A DNA stretch of 64,000 nt from Lysobacter sp. GTDB taxonomy: Bacteria; Pseudomonadota; Gammaproteobacteria; Xanthomonadales; Xanthomonadaceae. Position 1 is the stretch's first letter, and each line of letters begins with the position of its first letter. The stretch is taken from assembly GCA_027306995.1 (NCBI GenBank), contig DAHUXS010000003.1, forward strand, positions 247,877 to 311,876, read 5' to 3'. The position numbers were made by a program, and so were the translations under genes. The notes below the pieces were generated by a model. The model worked only from the letters and a program-made list of their open reading frames with translations, did no database searches and was not told where the DNA came from. Below, one piece after another: positions 25,165-33,923 of the stretch.

Positions 25165-26006
25165 AGTCGCTGGCTGCGAGCTTCCTGTTGTTCCTGCTGG
25201 CATTGACCGTGTTCGATGCCGGTTTCCGTGTCGATCCCGGCCAGTTGGCCGTGGTGTCGTCGCCGATCACCGGCACGCGCAACAACATCGGTCCCGGCAT
25301 GCACCTGAAGTGGCCGCTGCTCGACCGCGTCCAGCGTGTTCCGTTGCGCGTGTTGCTGCAGCCGGAACTGCGCTATTCCAGCCGCGATGGCCGCGAACTG
25401 GTGCAATCGCCGTGGGTGCTGGCCCGCGTCAGCGACGCCGCGCGCTACGCCAATGCATCGGGCACGAACCCCGGCGTGCCACGCGATCGTCTTGCCACTG
25501 CCTTGCAGTCCAGCGCGGTGCCGGCACTGCGCGAGCAGACGTTTGCGCAGACGCTGGCGGACCGTGGCCAAACGGTCTGGGCGAACACCGCGGTGGCGGA
25601 TGCGGCGGCACGCGAAGTCGGCCTGGTGATCGAGGATCGCGGCGTCGCCAGCGTCGACATGCCCGCCGACAGCGCGAGCGCCAAGACCATCCAGTCCGGC
25701 ATGCGCGCAATCCAGGACGAGGTGGTCGCGCGTGCACGCGTCGACGCGCAGGCGCAGCTCAAGGCCGCGACCGCCCAGGCCGACAGCGAGCGCATCCAGA
25801 TGCTGGCGACGGCGCGCAAGAGCGCGGACGCCCGCCGCGCAGAAGGCGATCTCGAAGCGGCGCGGATCTATGCCGAAGTCGCTGCCGAGGATCCGTCGTC
25901 GGCGGCCTTCGACCGCGCGGCAATGGCCTACCGGCGCGCGCGGCTGGCCGGCAAGCCGGTTTCGCTCGACGATCCGGCGTTCCAGGCGTTGCGATACCAG
26001 CACTGA
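25161..26006 (+). CDS. hflC: FtsH modulator HflC (SPFH family)
   Basis: 281 residues. An N-terminal membrane anchor (about residues 5-18) precedes the SPFH domain, which opens FRVDPGQLAVVSSPITG. The helical part contains QAQLKAATAQADSERIQML, and the C-terminal EDPSSAAFDRAAMAYR region resembles other HflC tails. It partners HflK at the inner membrane, facing the periplasm. A terminator stands between it and purA. Confidence 0.9.
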   Translation: MKSLAASFLLFLLALTVFDAGFRVDPGQLAVVSSPITGTRNNIGPGMHLKWPLLDRVQRVPLRVLLQPELRYSSRDGRELVQSPWVLARVSDAARYANASGTNPGVPRDRLATALQSSAVPALREQTFAQTLADRGQTVWANTAVADAAAREVGLVIEDRGVASVDMPADSASAKTIQSGMRAIQDEVVARARVDAQAQLKAATAQADSERIQMLATARKSADARRAEGDLEAARIYAEVAAEDPSSAAFDRAAMAYRRARLAGKPVSLDDPAFQALRYQH

Positions 26007-27389
<1,383 letters not shown>

Positions 27390-27430
27390 ATGGGATGGTC
27401 AATGGTGCTCTGTCGCCGTTGACATGACTT

Positions 27431-27494
27431 CTGGCGGGGGCGGTTGAACCGCGTTCGCCCCAGACTCTCCGGTTTCCAACCCACGGAACCGGAG
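27431..27494 (+). promoter_or_regulatory. Structured leader with hairpin over the ribosome binding site
   Basis: The 110 bases before the aminopeptidase gene can form two hairpins. The first (27431-27463) begins CTGG and ends CCAG around GCGG/CCGC. The second pairs CTCCGGTTTCC (27467-27477) with GGAACCGGAG (27485-27494), ten pairs with one bulged T and a 7-base loop. The GGAG at 27491-27494 is the Shine-Dalgarno sequence, five bases before ATG 27500, so it is inside the stem. TTGACA at 27419-27424 is a possible -35, but no good -10 follows. Confidence 0.5.
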
Positions 27495-27499
27495 CGTTC

Positions 27500-30148
27500 A
27501 TGTCCCGCATCCTCAGCCTCGCCATTGCCGCCGCGCTTGCGGGGCAGGCCCACGCCGCCACCAAGCCAGCAACCGCATCCGCGCTGCCGCGCATCGACAC
27601 CACCACGACCACCCAGCTGCCGCGCAACGTGGTGCCGCAGCACTACACGGTGGAAGTGACCCCGCACGCACAGGACATGAATTTCGACGGCGTGGTCTCG
27701 ATCGACATCGCCGTGGTCCAGGCGACGAAGACGATCACCCTCAACGCGATCGACATGACCTTCTCGCAGACCAGCCTGAAGGGCGCAGGCGGCACGCAGA
27801 CGCCGCAGGTGAGCATCGATGCGGCCAACCAGACCGCGACCTTCACCTTCGACAAGGAACTGAAGCCGGGCCGCTACGTGCTGTCCACGAACTACACCGG
27901 CAAGATCGGTACCCAGGCCGTCGGCATCTTCGCCCTCGACTACGACACCAAGGCCGGCAAGAAGCGCGCGCTGTATACGCAGTTCGAGAACTCGGACGCC
28001 CGCCGCTTCATCCCGAGCTGGGACGAGCCGAACTACAAGGCCGTGTTCGACCTCACCGCCGTCGTGCCGAAGGACCAGATGGCCGTCAGCAACATGCCGG
28101 TCAAGTCCAGCAAGGACACCGGCAACGGCATGAAGCGCGTGACCTTCGGAACCTCGCCGAAGATGTCGACCTACCTGCTGTTCTTCGGTCTCGGCGATTT
28201 CGACCGCCGCACGACCAAGGCCGCCGGCGGCACCGAGATTGGCGTGATCGCGCAGAAGGGCATGGTGTCGCAGGCCGACTTCGCGCTGGAATCTGGCGCC
28301 AAGATCATCGACGAATACAACGACTACTTCGGCGTGAAGTACCCGCTGCCGAAGCTCGACAACATCGCCGCACCGGGCCAGAGCCAGTTCTTCAGCGCGA
28401 TGGAAAACTGGGGCGCGATCTTCACCTTCGAATACGCGCTGCTGTTCGATCCCAAGGTCTCGACCGAAGGCAACAAGATCGGCATCTTCTCCACCGATGC
28501 GCATGAAATGGCGCACCAGTGGTTCGGCGACCTGGTGACGATGCGTTGGTGGGACGACCTGTGGTTGAACGAAGGCTTCGCCTCGTGGATGGAAGGCCGC
28601 ACCACCGCCAAGCTGCATCCGGAATGGGAAACCGCGATCAACATGGTCGGCGTGCGCGAAGGCGCGATGCGCCGCGATGCGATTTCGACCACCCATCCGA
28701 TCGTGCAGCACGTGGCGACGGTGGAGCAGGCCAGCCAGGCCTTCGACACCATCACCTATTCCAAGGGCGAATCGGTGATCCACATGCTGGAGAACTATCT
28801 CGGCGAGAACGCGTGGCGCGCCGGCGTGCGTCGCTACATCAAGAAGCACGCCTACTCGAACACCGTGTCCGACGATTTCTGGAACGCGATGGACGAAGGC
28901 AGCAAGACGCCGATCAAGGACATCGCGCATGACTTCACCCTGCAGCCGGGCATCCCGCAGATCGATGTCGGCGCCGTCACCTGCAGCAACGGCAAGACCA
29001 CGGTGCAGCTGACCCAGGGCGAATTCACCCGCGACCGTCCCGGCAAGACGCCGCTGAGCTGGCGCGTGCCGGTGGTGGCGGAAGTGGTCGGCAATGCGCA
29101 GTCGCGCACGCTGGTGCGCGACGGCAAGGGCAGCATCACCCTGCAGGGCTGCGGCCCGGTGCTGGTGAATGCCGGCCAGGCCGGTTACTACCGCACGCAT
29201 TATTCCGCCGACCAGTTCGCCGCGATCAGCAAGGCGTTCGCGCAGCTGAAGCCGATCGACCAGCTCGGCCTGATGAGCGACACCTGGACGCTCGGCACCG
29301 TCGGCACCCAGCCGATCGCCGATTACCTCGAGTTGACCCGCAACATCGGTCCGGATTCCAAGGCCCAGGTGCAGCAGAGCTACGTCGGTTCGCTCGGCAC
29401 GATCAACGCCTACAAGAAGGGCGATGCCAATCTCCCCGCATTCCAGGCGTATGCCATGAAGCGCCTGCGTCCGATGCTGGACAAGCTGGGCTGGGAACAG
29501 AAGGCCAGCGATTCCGCCGCGACCAAGTCGCTGCGCATGAGCTTGATCGGCACGCTGGGCGACATGGGTGATGCGGCAACCCTGGCCGAAGTGCGCAAGC
29601 GTTTCGCCACCCTGCAATCCGGTGGCTCGATGGCGCCGGAAATGCGTCGCATCGTACTCGGCCTCGTCGCCAACAAGGCGACGCCGGCGGAGTGGGACCA
29701 GCTGCATGCGATGGCCAAGTCGGCGCCGACCCCGCTGGTGAAGTCCGAGTTGTATTCGCTGCTGGCCTCGGCGGAAGACGCCACGTTGGCGCAGAAGGCG
29801 CTTGACCTGGTGCTGAGCGGCGAACCGGGCGAGACGCTGGGCGCGTCGATGATCCGCAACGCTGCCGGCGAGCATCCCGACATGGTGTTCGACTGGGCGC
29901 TGGCGCATCGCGAGCAGGTCGACAAGCTGGTCGATGCCTCGTCGCTGAGCCGTTACTACGCCGGCCTCGGCGCGGGCTCGTCCGATCCCGCGATGGTTGG
30001 CAAGATCCGCGCCTATGCCGAGAAGTACCTGGCGCCGACCTCGCGTCGCGAGGCCGACACCGCGATCGCCGGCATCGAATACCGGATCAAGCTGCACAAG
30101 GAGCAGATCCCGGCCATCGATGCATGGCTGGCGAAGAACGGCGGCTGA
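27500..30148 (+). CDS. Secreted M1-family aminopeptidase
   Basis: 882 residues. A signal peptide ends in AHA at residue 19, so the enzyme acts in the periplasm or outside, unlike cytosolic PepN. The exopeptidase motif reads SAMEN at 299-303, the zinc site HEMAHQWFGD starts at 335, and the third ligand is Glu358 in WLNEGF. The N-terminal beta-sandwich (YTVEVTPH start) and the C-terminal helical ERAP1-like half are both full length. It trims N-terminal residues from peptides. The ribosome binding site can be masked by an RNA hairpin. Confidence 0.95.
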   Translation: MSRILSLAIAAALAGQAHAATKPATASALPRIDTTTTTQLPRNVVPQHYTVEVTPHAQDMNFDGVVSIDIAVVQATKTITLNAIDMTFSQTSLKGAGGTQTPQVSIDAANQTATFTFDKELKPGRYVLSTNYTGKIGTQAVGIFALDYDTKAGKKRALYTQFENSDARRFIPSWDEPNYKAVFDLTAVVPKDQMAVSNMPVKSSKDTGNGMKRVTFGTSPKMSTYLLFFGLGDFDRRTTKAAGGTEIGVIAQKGMVSQADFALESGAKIIDEYNDYFGVKYPLPKLDNIAAPGQSQFFSAMENWGAIFTFEYALLFDPKVSTEGNKIGIFSTDAHEMAHQWFGDLVTMRWWDDLWLNEGFASWMEGRTTAKLHPEWETAINMVGVREGAMRRDAISTTHPIVQHVATVEQASQAFDTITYSKGESVIHMLENYLGENAWRAGVRRYIKKHAYSNTVSDDFWNAMDEGSKTPIKDIAHDFTLQPGIPQIDVGAVTCSNGKTTVQLTQGEFTRDRPGKTPLSWRVPVVAEVVGNAQSRTLVRDGKGSITLQGCGPVLVNAGQAGYYRTHYSADQFAAISKAFAQLKPIDQLGLMSDTWTLGTVGTQPIADYLELTRNIGPDSKAQVQQSYVGSLGTINAYKKGDANLPAFQAYAMKRLRPMLDKLGWEQKASDSAATKSLRMSLIGTLGDMGDAATLAEVRKRFATLQSGGSMAPEMRRIVLGLVANKATPAEWDQLHAMAKSAPTPLVKSELYSLLASAEDATLAQKALDLVLSGEPGETLGASMIRNAAGEHPDMVFDWALAHREQVDKLVDASSLSRYYAGLGAGSSDPAMVGKIRAYAEKYLAPTSRREADTAIAGIEYRIKLHKEQIPAIDAWLAKNGG

Positions 30149-30185
30149 TCGATCCACCGGCTTTGCAAGAGATGCCGCAACACGA

Positions 30186-30214
30186 GAAACCCGCCGCAAG
30201 GCGGGTTTCTTTTT
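30186..30214 (+). terminator. Rho-independent terminator, probably bidirectional
   Basis: A perfect 10-bp stem GAAACCCGCC/GGCGGGTTTC around a GCAA tetraloop, followed by five Ts. The last T is the first base of the DoxX stop codon on the other strand, so the hairpin can serve both converging transcripts. Confidence 0.9.
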
Positions 30215-30723
30215 CAAGCGCGCGGGGTGAAACGGCGCGCGATCAGGTGATCGAGGCTGGCGCGTCCCGGTCCGGCCATGAACAGCCAGAACAGCACGAG
30301 GATGTACAGCACTTCGTTGAGTTCGACGAAATCGTCGAGTGCCGACACGCCTGGCAACACCACCAATGCCAATGCAACGATCATGTTGAAGATCATCGGC
30401 AGCGTGGCGAGCCGCGTCATCAACCCCAGCATCAGCAGCACGCCACCGACCAGGTCGGTCGCGCCGCTGAGGTAGGCGCTCAGGCTGGGGAAGGGGATGC
30501 CCCAATTGACGAAACGTTCGGTGAAGCCGTCGTGGTTCATCAGCTTGGCCCAGCCGGTTTCCGCCCAGAAATAGCCGAAGACGAGTCGCAGCAGCAACGG
30601 TGCAAGCCAGTCGTAGCGGCGGGTGTAGAAAAGGAATGCGTGGCGGAAGCGCACCGGCAGGGATGCCTGGGCGATGGCCGGATCGATCGGCGGTTTCTTC
30701 ATGAAGGTGGCGCAGCGTAGCAT
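30214..30723 (-). CDS. DoxX-family membrane protein of the bufferin operon
   Basis: 169 residues with four hydrophobic helices (about residues 42-60, 85-105, 110-130 and 140-155). The LRLVFGYFWAETGWAKL helix and the SALDDF loop are typical of DoxX. Start 30723 is chosen because GAGGAA stands at the right distance upstream; the internal ATG at 30702 has no ribosome site. It is the last gene of the bufA-bufB-bufC-doxX unit, 28 bases after bufC. DoxX proteins often accompany such operons; the role is unproven but a membrane redox or transport step is plausible. Confidence 0.85.
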   Translation of the reverse strand: MLRCATFMKKPPIDPAIAQASLPVRFRHAFLFYTRRYDWLAPLLLRLVFGYFWAETGWAKLMNHDGFTERFVNWGIPFPSLSAYLSGATDLVGGVLLMLGLMTRLATLPMIFNMIVALALVVLPGVSALDDFVELNEVLYILVLFWLFMAGPGRASLDHLIARRFTPRA

Positions 30724-30751
30724 GATGGATTCCTCGGGAAATCGTGTTTGA

Positions 30752-31522
30752 TCACGGGTTCGCCGCGATCACCAGTCCATCGGTGATCCAGCGCTTGAGC
30801 AGCCCGATGGCGCGCAGCGCGGCCTCGGACTCGGGAAGGGATGTGGCGAGTCGGCTGCACAGTTCCGCGAATGTCGCGCCGTCACCGGCCATGCCGAGCA
30901 GTGCCGCTTCGTCGGCATCAAGCCGGCGCCAATGAACGCGAAAATCGTCGCGCCATAACAGCCAATGCAGTTGGTCGCCGCCATTTGTTGGCGGCAGCGG
31001 ACGACCCGCGTGATGCGCCTCGACGACTGCGGGGATGCAGTCAGCAGCATGCAGGTGACGGATCGCGGGATGCAGTTCCAGTCGCAAGCCGGGCCAGGCA
31101 TCCGCGGGTAGCGCGGCGACATCCTCCATCGAGATCGCAGTGGCATCGACAGCGTCGAAGACTTCGCCCTGCATCCATTCGAAATGGGCGAGCGCCGCCC
31201 ACGTCGAAGGATGTTCGTGGCGACCCAGCCAAGTCGCGAAGTCGCGCCCGAAATGGCGGACGGACGGATGCCGCGAGGGATGCGCGCGCAGATAGCCGGT
31301 CGCAAGCGTGTCGAACGTCGTTTCGCCGACCAGCGCACGCAGCACCGGGAAATCGTTGGCGAGAACGTCGATCAGGCGCAGCTGGTAGGCATCGCCGTAG
31401 ACCCGCAGGCGTTCGTCGCGGCGGTCGCCATTGATGAGGCTGGACAGCGCCGCATTGCCGCGCATCAGCCAGTCCTGCAGTGCCGCTTGCTGTTCGAAGA
31501 GTGCGGGCGATGGCAGGTTCAT
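30752..31522 (-). CDS. bufC: BufC: DUF2063 partner protein of the bufferin-modifying enzyme
   Basis: 256 residues. The N-terminal DUF2063 domain (FEQQAALQDWLM, DRRDERLRVYGDAYQLRLIDVL, DFPVLRALVG, YLRAHPSRHPSVRHFG) is clear; the second half is a variable domain. In characterised bufferin systems this type of protein guides the precursor peptide to the MNIO enzyme BufB. Its ATG overlaps the BufB stop (ATGA), so the two are made together. Cytoplasmic; no signal peptide. Confidence 0.88.
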   Translation of the reverse strand: MNLPSPALFEQQAALQDWLMRGNAALSSLINGDRRDERLRVYGDAYQLRLIDVLANDFPVLRALVGETTFDTLATGYLRAHPSRHPSVRHFGRDFATWLGRHEHPSTWAALAHFEWMQGEVFDAVDATAISMEDVAALPADAWPGLRLELHPAIRHLHAADCIPAVVEAHHAGRPLPPTNGGDQLHWLLWRDDFRVHWRRLDADEAALLGMAGDGATFAELCSRLATSLPESEAALRAIGLLKRWITDGLVIAANP

Positions 31523-32364
31523 GCCGCCTCCCTTCGCGGCATTGCCGTCGCGGCGATATCGCGTGCCTGGGCGAGTTCGGCAAGCAATTCGGTGAACGGC
31601 GGATAGTTGTCGTCGCGCTCGATCATCGCCGGCACGTCGCCGAAGCGACGCACGGCGTGCGCATAGAGCGCCCAGACATCGCTGCAAACGGGTTGGTCGT
31701 GGGTGTCGATCAGCAAGCCGCTGCCGAGCGCATCGACGGAATGCCCGGCAAGGTGGATCTGCCCGACCGCATCGACCGGCAGTGCATCGAGCATGGCGTA
31801 GGGATCGAAGCCGTGGTTGTGGCCGTTCACCCAGGCGTTGTTGACGTCGAGCAGCAAGCCGCAGCCCGATTCCGCAACGATGGCCGAGAGAAATTGCGCT
31901 TCGTCCAGCGCGTCGCCGGAGAAGCGCAGGTAACTGGAGACGTTTTCCAGCAGGATCTGCTGGCCCAGTGCGTCCTGCACTTCGCGCACGCGTGCCGCGA
32001 CATGGCGGACGGCTTCGTCGGTCTGCGGCAGCGGCAGCAGGTCGTGCAGTTGGACGCCATCGCCACTGGTCCAGCACAGGTGATCGGAGATCACCCGGGG
32101 GCGCACGCGTCGCGCGAGTGTCGCGAGTTGACGCAGATAGTCGCGATCAAGCGGATCGCGTCCACCGATCGACAGCGACACGCCATGCATCGCCAATGGA
32201 TAGCGTTCGGCGATCCGGTCCAGCATGTAAAACGGACGACCACCAGCGATCATGTAGTTCTCGCTGACGATTTCGAACCAGTCCACCGAACACTGCGACG
32301 CCAGGGCGTCTTCGTAATAACCGGGTCTCAGGCCGAGACCGAAACCTTGCAAAGGGCGTGTCAT
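31519..32364 (-). CDS. bufB: BufB: DUF692 multinuclear iron oxygenase (MNIO)
   Basis: 281 residues, one TIM-barrel DUF692 domain. Candidate iron ligands lie in HGVSLSIGG, ISDHLCW, ENVSSY, DVNNAWVNGHNHG, HLAGHS, DTHDQ and ERDDN. Characterised relatives oxidise cysteines of a precursor peptide, in bufferins to thiooxazole rings. The start 32364 has a GAGGA ribosome site. It lies 71 bases after bufA, the presumed substrate, and overlaps bufC. The combination of the three genes supports the assignment more than any single one. Confidence 0.92.
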   Translation of the reverse strand: MTRPLQGFGLGLRPGYYEDALASQCSVDWFEIVSENYMIAGGRPFYMLDRIAERYPLAMHGVSLSIGGRDPLDRDYLRQLATLARRVRPRVISDHLCWTSGDGVQLHDLLPLPQTDEAVRHVAARVREVQDALGQQILLENVSSYLRFSGDALDEAQFLSAIVAESGCGLLLDVNNAWVNGHNHGFDPYAMLDALPVDAVGQIHLAGHSVDALGSGLLIDTHDQPVCSDVWALYAHAVRRFGDVPAMIERDDNYPPFTELLAELAQARDIAATAMPRREAA

Positions 32365-32435
32365 CGCGTGTCCTCGGCGAATGCATGGATGGGAAGGCCC
32401 TGTCCCTTCGCGCGGAAAGGACAGGGCAGAGGACC

Positions 32436-32735
32436 TCAGGACTTGCTGGCCGGTTGCGCAGCAGCAGCCTTGATCTTTTCGAAATGGCCACCCGCGACCT
32501 TGCAGTCCTGCTTGGTGGTCTCGGTGAAGCCCTGGCCCTTGCAGGCGTTCTGACCCTTGCAGGCGTTGTGCGTGGTCTTGCAGGCGCCCTGGCCCTTGCA
32601 GGCGTTCGCGCCCATGCAATGGCCCATCGCTGCGCTGCCGGAGCCGGCGGCTTGCGCCATCGGTGCGACGAGGAAGAGCGATGCAGCAGCCAGTGCGACG
32701 GACAGGCCGGAGAGATTCTTGATCTGGGTGTTCAT
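32436..32735 (-). CDS. bufA: BufA: bufferin-type metal-binding precursor peptide
   Basis: 99 residues. A Sec signal peptide ends in AQA at residue 29, and the mature part has six cysteines (40, 46, 52, 59, 65, 78) in repeated units such as ACKGQGACK and ACKGQNACKGQG. The motif layout resembles the group annotated as BufA2 rather than the four-Cys DUF2282 type; that subgroup call is from memory of family patterns. After modification by BufB/BufC it should be exported and bind copper or a similar metal. A GAGG ribosome site precedes ATG 32735. It heads the operon. Confidence 0.85.
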   Translation of the reverse strand: MNTQIKNLSGLSVALAAASLFLVAPMAQAAGSGSAAMGHCMGANACKGQGACKTTHNACKGQNACKGQGFTETTKQDCKVAGGHFEKIKAAAAQPASKS

Positions 32736-32951
32736 GGATTGCCTCGAATGGTTGGGATGGGGTGTGCCGTCAGCGTCCGGCGGCGTGCCCATTCCACTCG
32801 CAGCAGGTGGTGGCGGATATTCCCGGGCGTCCCCGCGCCATGCCCGAACGTCCGCGCGTCAACGCCGGTTCAGGCAATCCGGACGCAAGGGCATGGATCG
32901 GGATACGGCCGGACATGGTCGCGTCACGGAGGATTGGCCTACGATGCCGAC
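32736..32951. promoter_or_regulatory. Divergent regulatory region between bufA and the AraC-type gene
   Basis: 216 bases with no gene. GCGTCCGG at 32773-32780 recurs inverted as CCGGACGC at 32879-32886, and partial copies lie near 32849 and 32909. No convincing sigma70 promoter is visible in either direction. The region must hold both promoters; the inverted octamers are possible regulator sites but could be chance in GC-rich DNA. Confidence 0.35.
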
Positions 32952-33863
32952 ATGCAGCAGCCCGATACGCCATCGCCGGCAACCGAAAGCATCGACAGCG
33001 TGCTCGAGACTGTCCTGGGTGCGTATCGCATCCGCGTGGAGATCACTGCCAACGTGCGGTATTGCGGTAGCGAATGGTTCGAGCAGGAACCGGCGACGCC
33101 CCACGGGCAATTCCATCTGGTGACCGAAGGCGGTTGCTGGATCAGCGGAGAGACCCTGCAACAACCGCTGCACCTGGAAAAAGGCGACCTGATCGTCTTT
33201 CCGGGCGGGCATCGCCATCTGTTGTCGGCCGGCCCCGATCCGCACGTGCCGCAGGTCGTGGAGGAAACGACCACCTGCATGCTGTGCGGCGATCTGGATT
33301 TCTTCGGTGGCATCGGCAATCCCATCTTCACGGCGTTGCCGGCCTACTTCGTGATTCGTTCGGCCGAAAGCGGCGAGCAGTTCCGCCAGTTGGCCGAGCT
33401 GCTTGCCAGCAACAGTCGCGATTCGCGTTGGGGGCGCCAGGTGATGCAGAACAAGCTCGCGGATTCCCTGTTCACGATGGCCGTGTGCGAATACGTGCGT
33501 CGTACCGAACAACCGCGAGGCCTGCTCGCGGCGCTGGTGGATGCGCGCTTGTCGAAGGCATTGGCCGCGGTGCATGCACGGCCGGGCGAAGACTGGACGA
33601 TCCAGGGCATGGCGCACGTGGCGGGGATGTCGCGCACGACATTCGCCGAATTGTTCTCGCAAGTGGTCGGCGTGCCGCCGATCCAGTATCTCGCGCAATG
33701 GCGCGCCATCGAGGCGAAACGCCTGTTGCGGAATCGCCGTTTTTCGGTGGCCGCGGTCGCCGAGATGATGGGGTATCGCAGCGAGGCGGCATTCCGGCGT
33801 TTCTTCAAACGCCTTGAAGGCGTCGGGCCGGGCCGCGTGCGCGGCGATGGCGACGATGGGTGA
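32952..33863 (+). CDS. AraC-family regulator with an N-terminal cupin
   Basis: 303 residues. Residues about 20-185 form a cupin_6-type sensor domain; the last 100 hold two helix-turn-helix units (WTIQGMAHVAGMSRTTFAELF and FSVAAVAEMMGYRSEAAFRRFFK). The cupin has CMLC at 109-112 plus His51, His55, His87 and His89, which could bind a metal, but similar Cys occur across the family. It is divergent from bufA, the usual position of a dedicated regulator. Control of the bufferin operon is an inference from this layout. Confidence 0.85.
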   Translation: MQQPDTPSPATESIDSVLETVLGAYRIRVEITANVRYCGSEWFEQEPATPHGQFHLVTEGGCWISGETLQQPLHLEKGDLIVFPGGHRHLLSAGPDPHVPQVVEETTTCMLCGDLDFFGGIGNPIFTALPAYFVIRSAESGEQFRQLAELLASNSRDSRWGRQVMQNKLADSLFTMAVCEYVRRTEQPRGLLAALVDARLSKALAAVHARPGEDWTIQGMAHVAGMSRTTFAELFSQVVGVPPIQYLAQWRAIEAKRLLRNRRFSVAAVAEMMGYRSEAAFRRFFKRLEGVGPGRVRGDGDDG

Positions 33864-33869
33864 CCAAAG

Positions 33870-33898
33870 GGAAAAGGCGCACCAAGTGCGCCTTTTCC
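33870..33898. terminator. Bidirectional terminator hairpin
   Basis: GGAAAAGGCGCAC pairs perfectly with GTGCGCCTTTTCC (13 bp) around a CAA loop. The T and A tracts are in the stem base, so it works for both converging genes: the AraC-type gene and the TonB receptor. Confidence 0.85.
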
Positions 33899-33923
33899 GT
33901 GCAACGCGTGACGTGTTTTCCCG

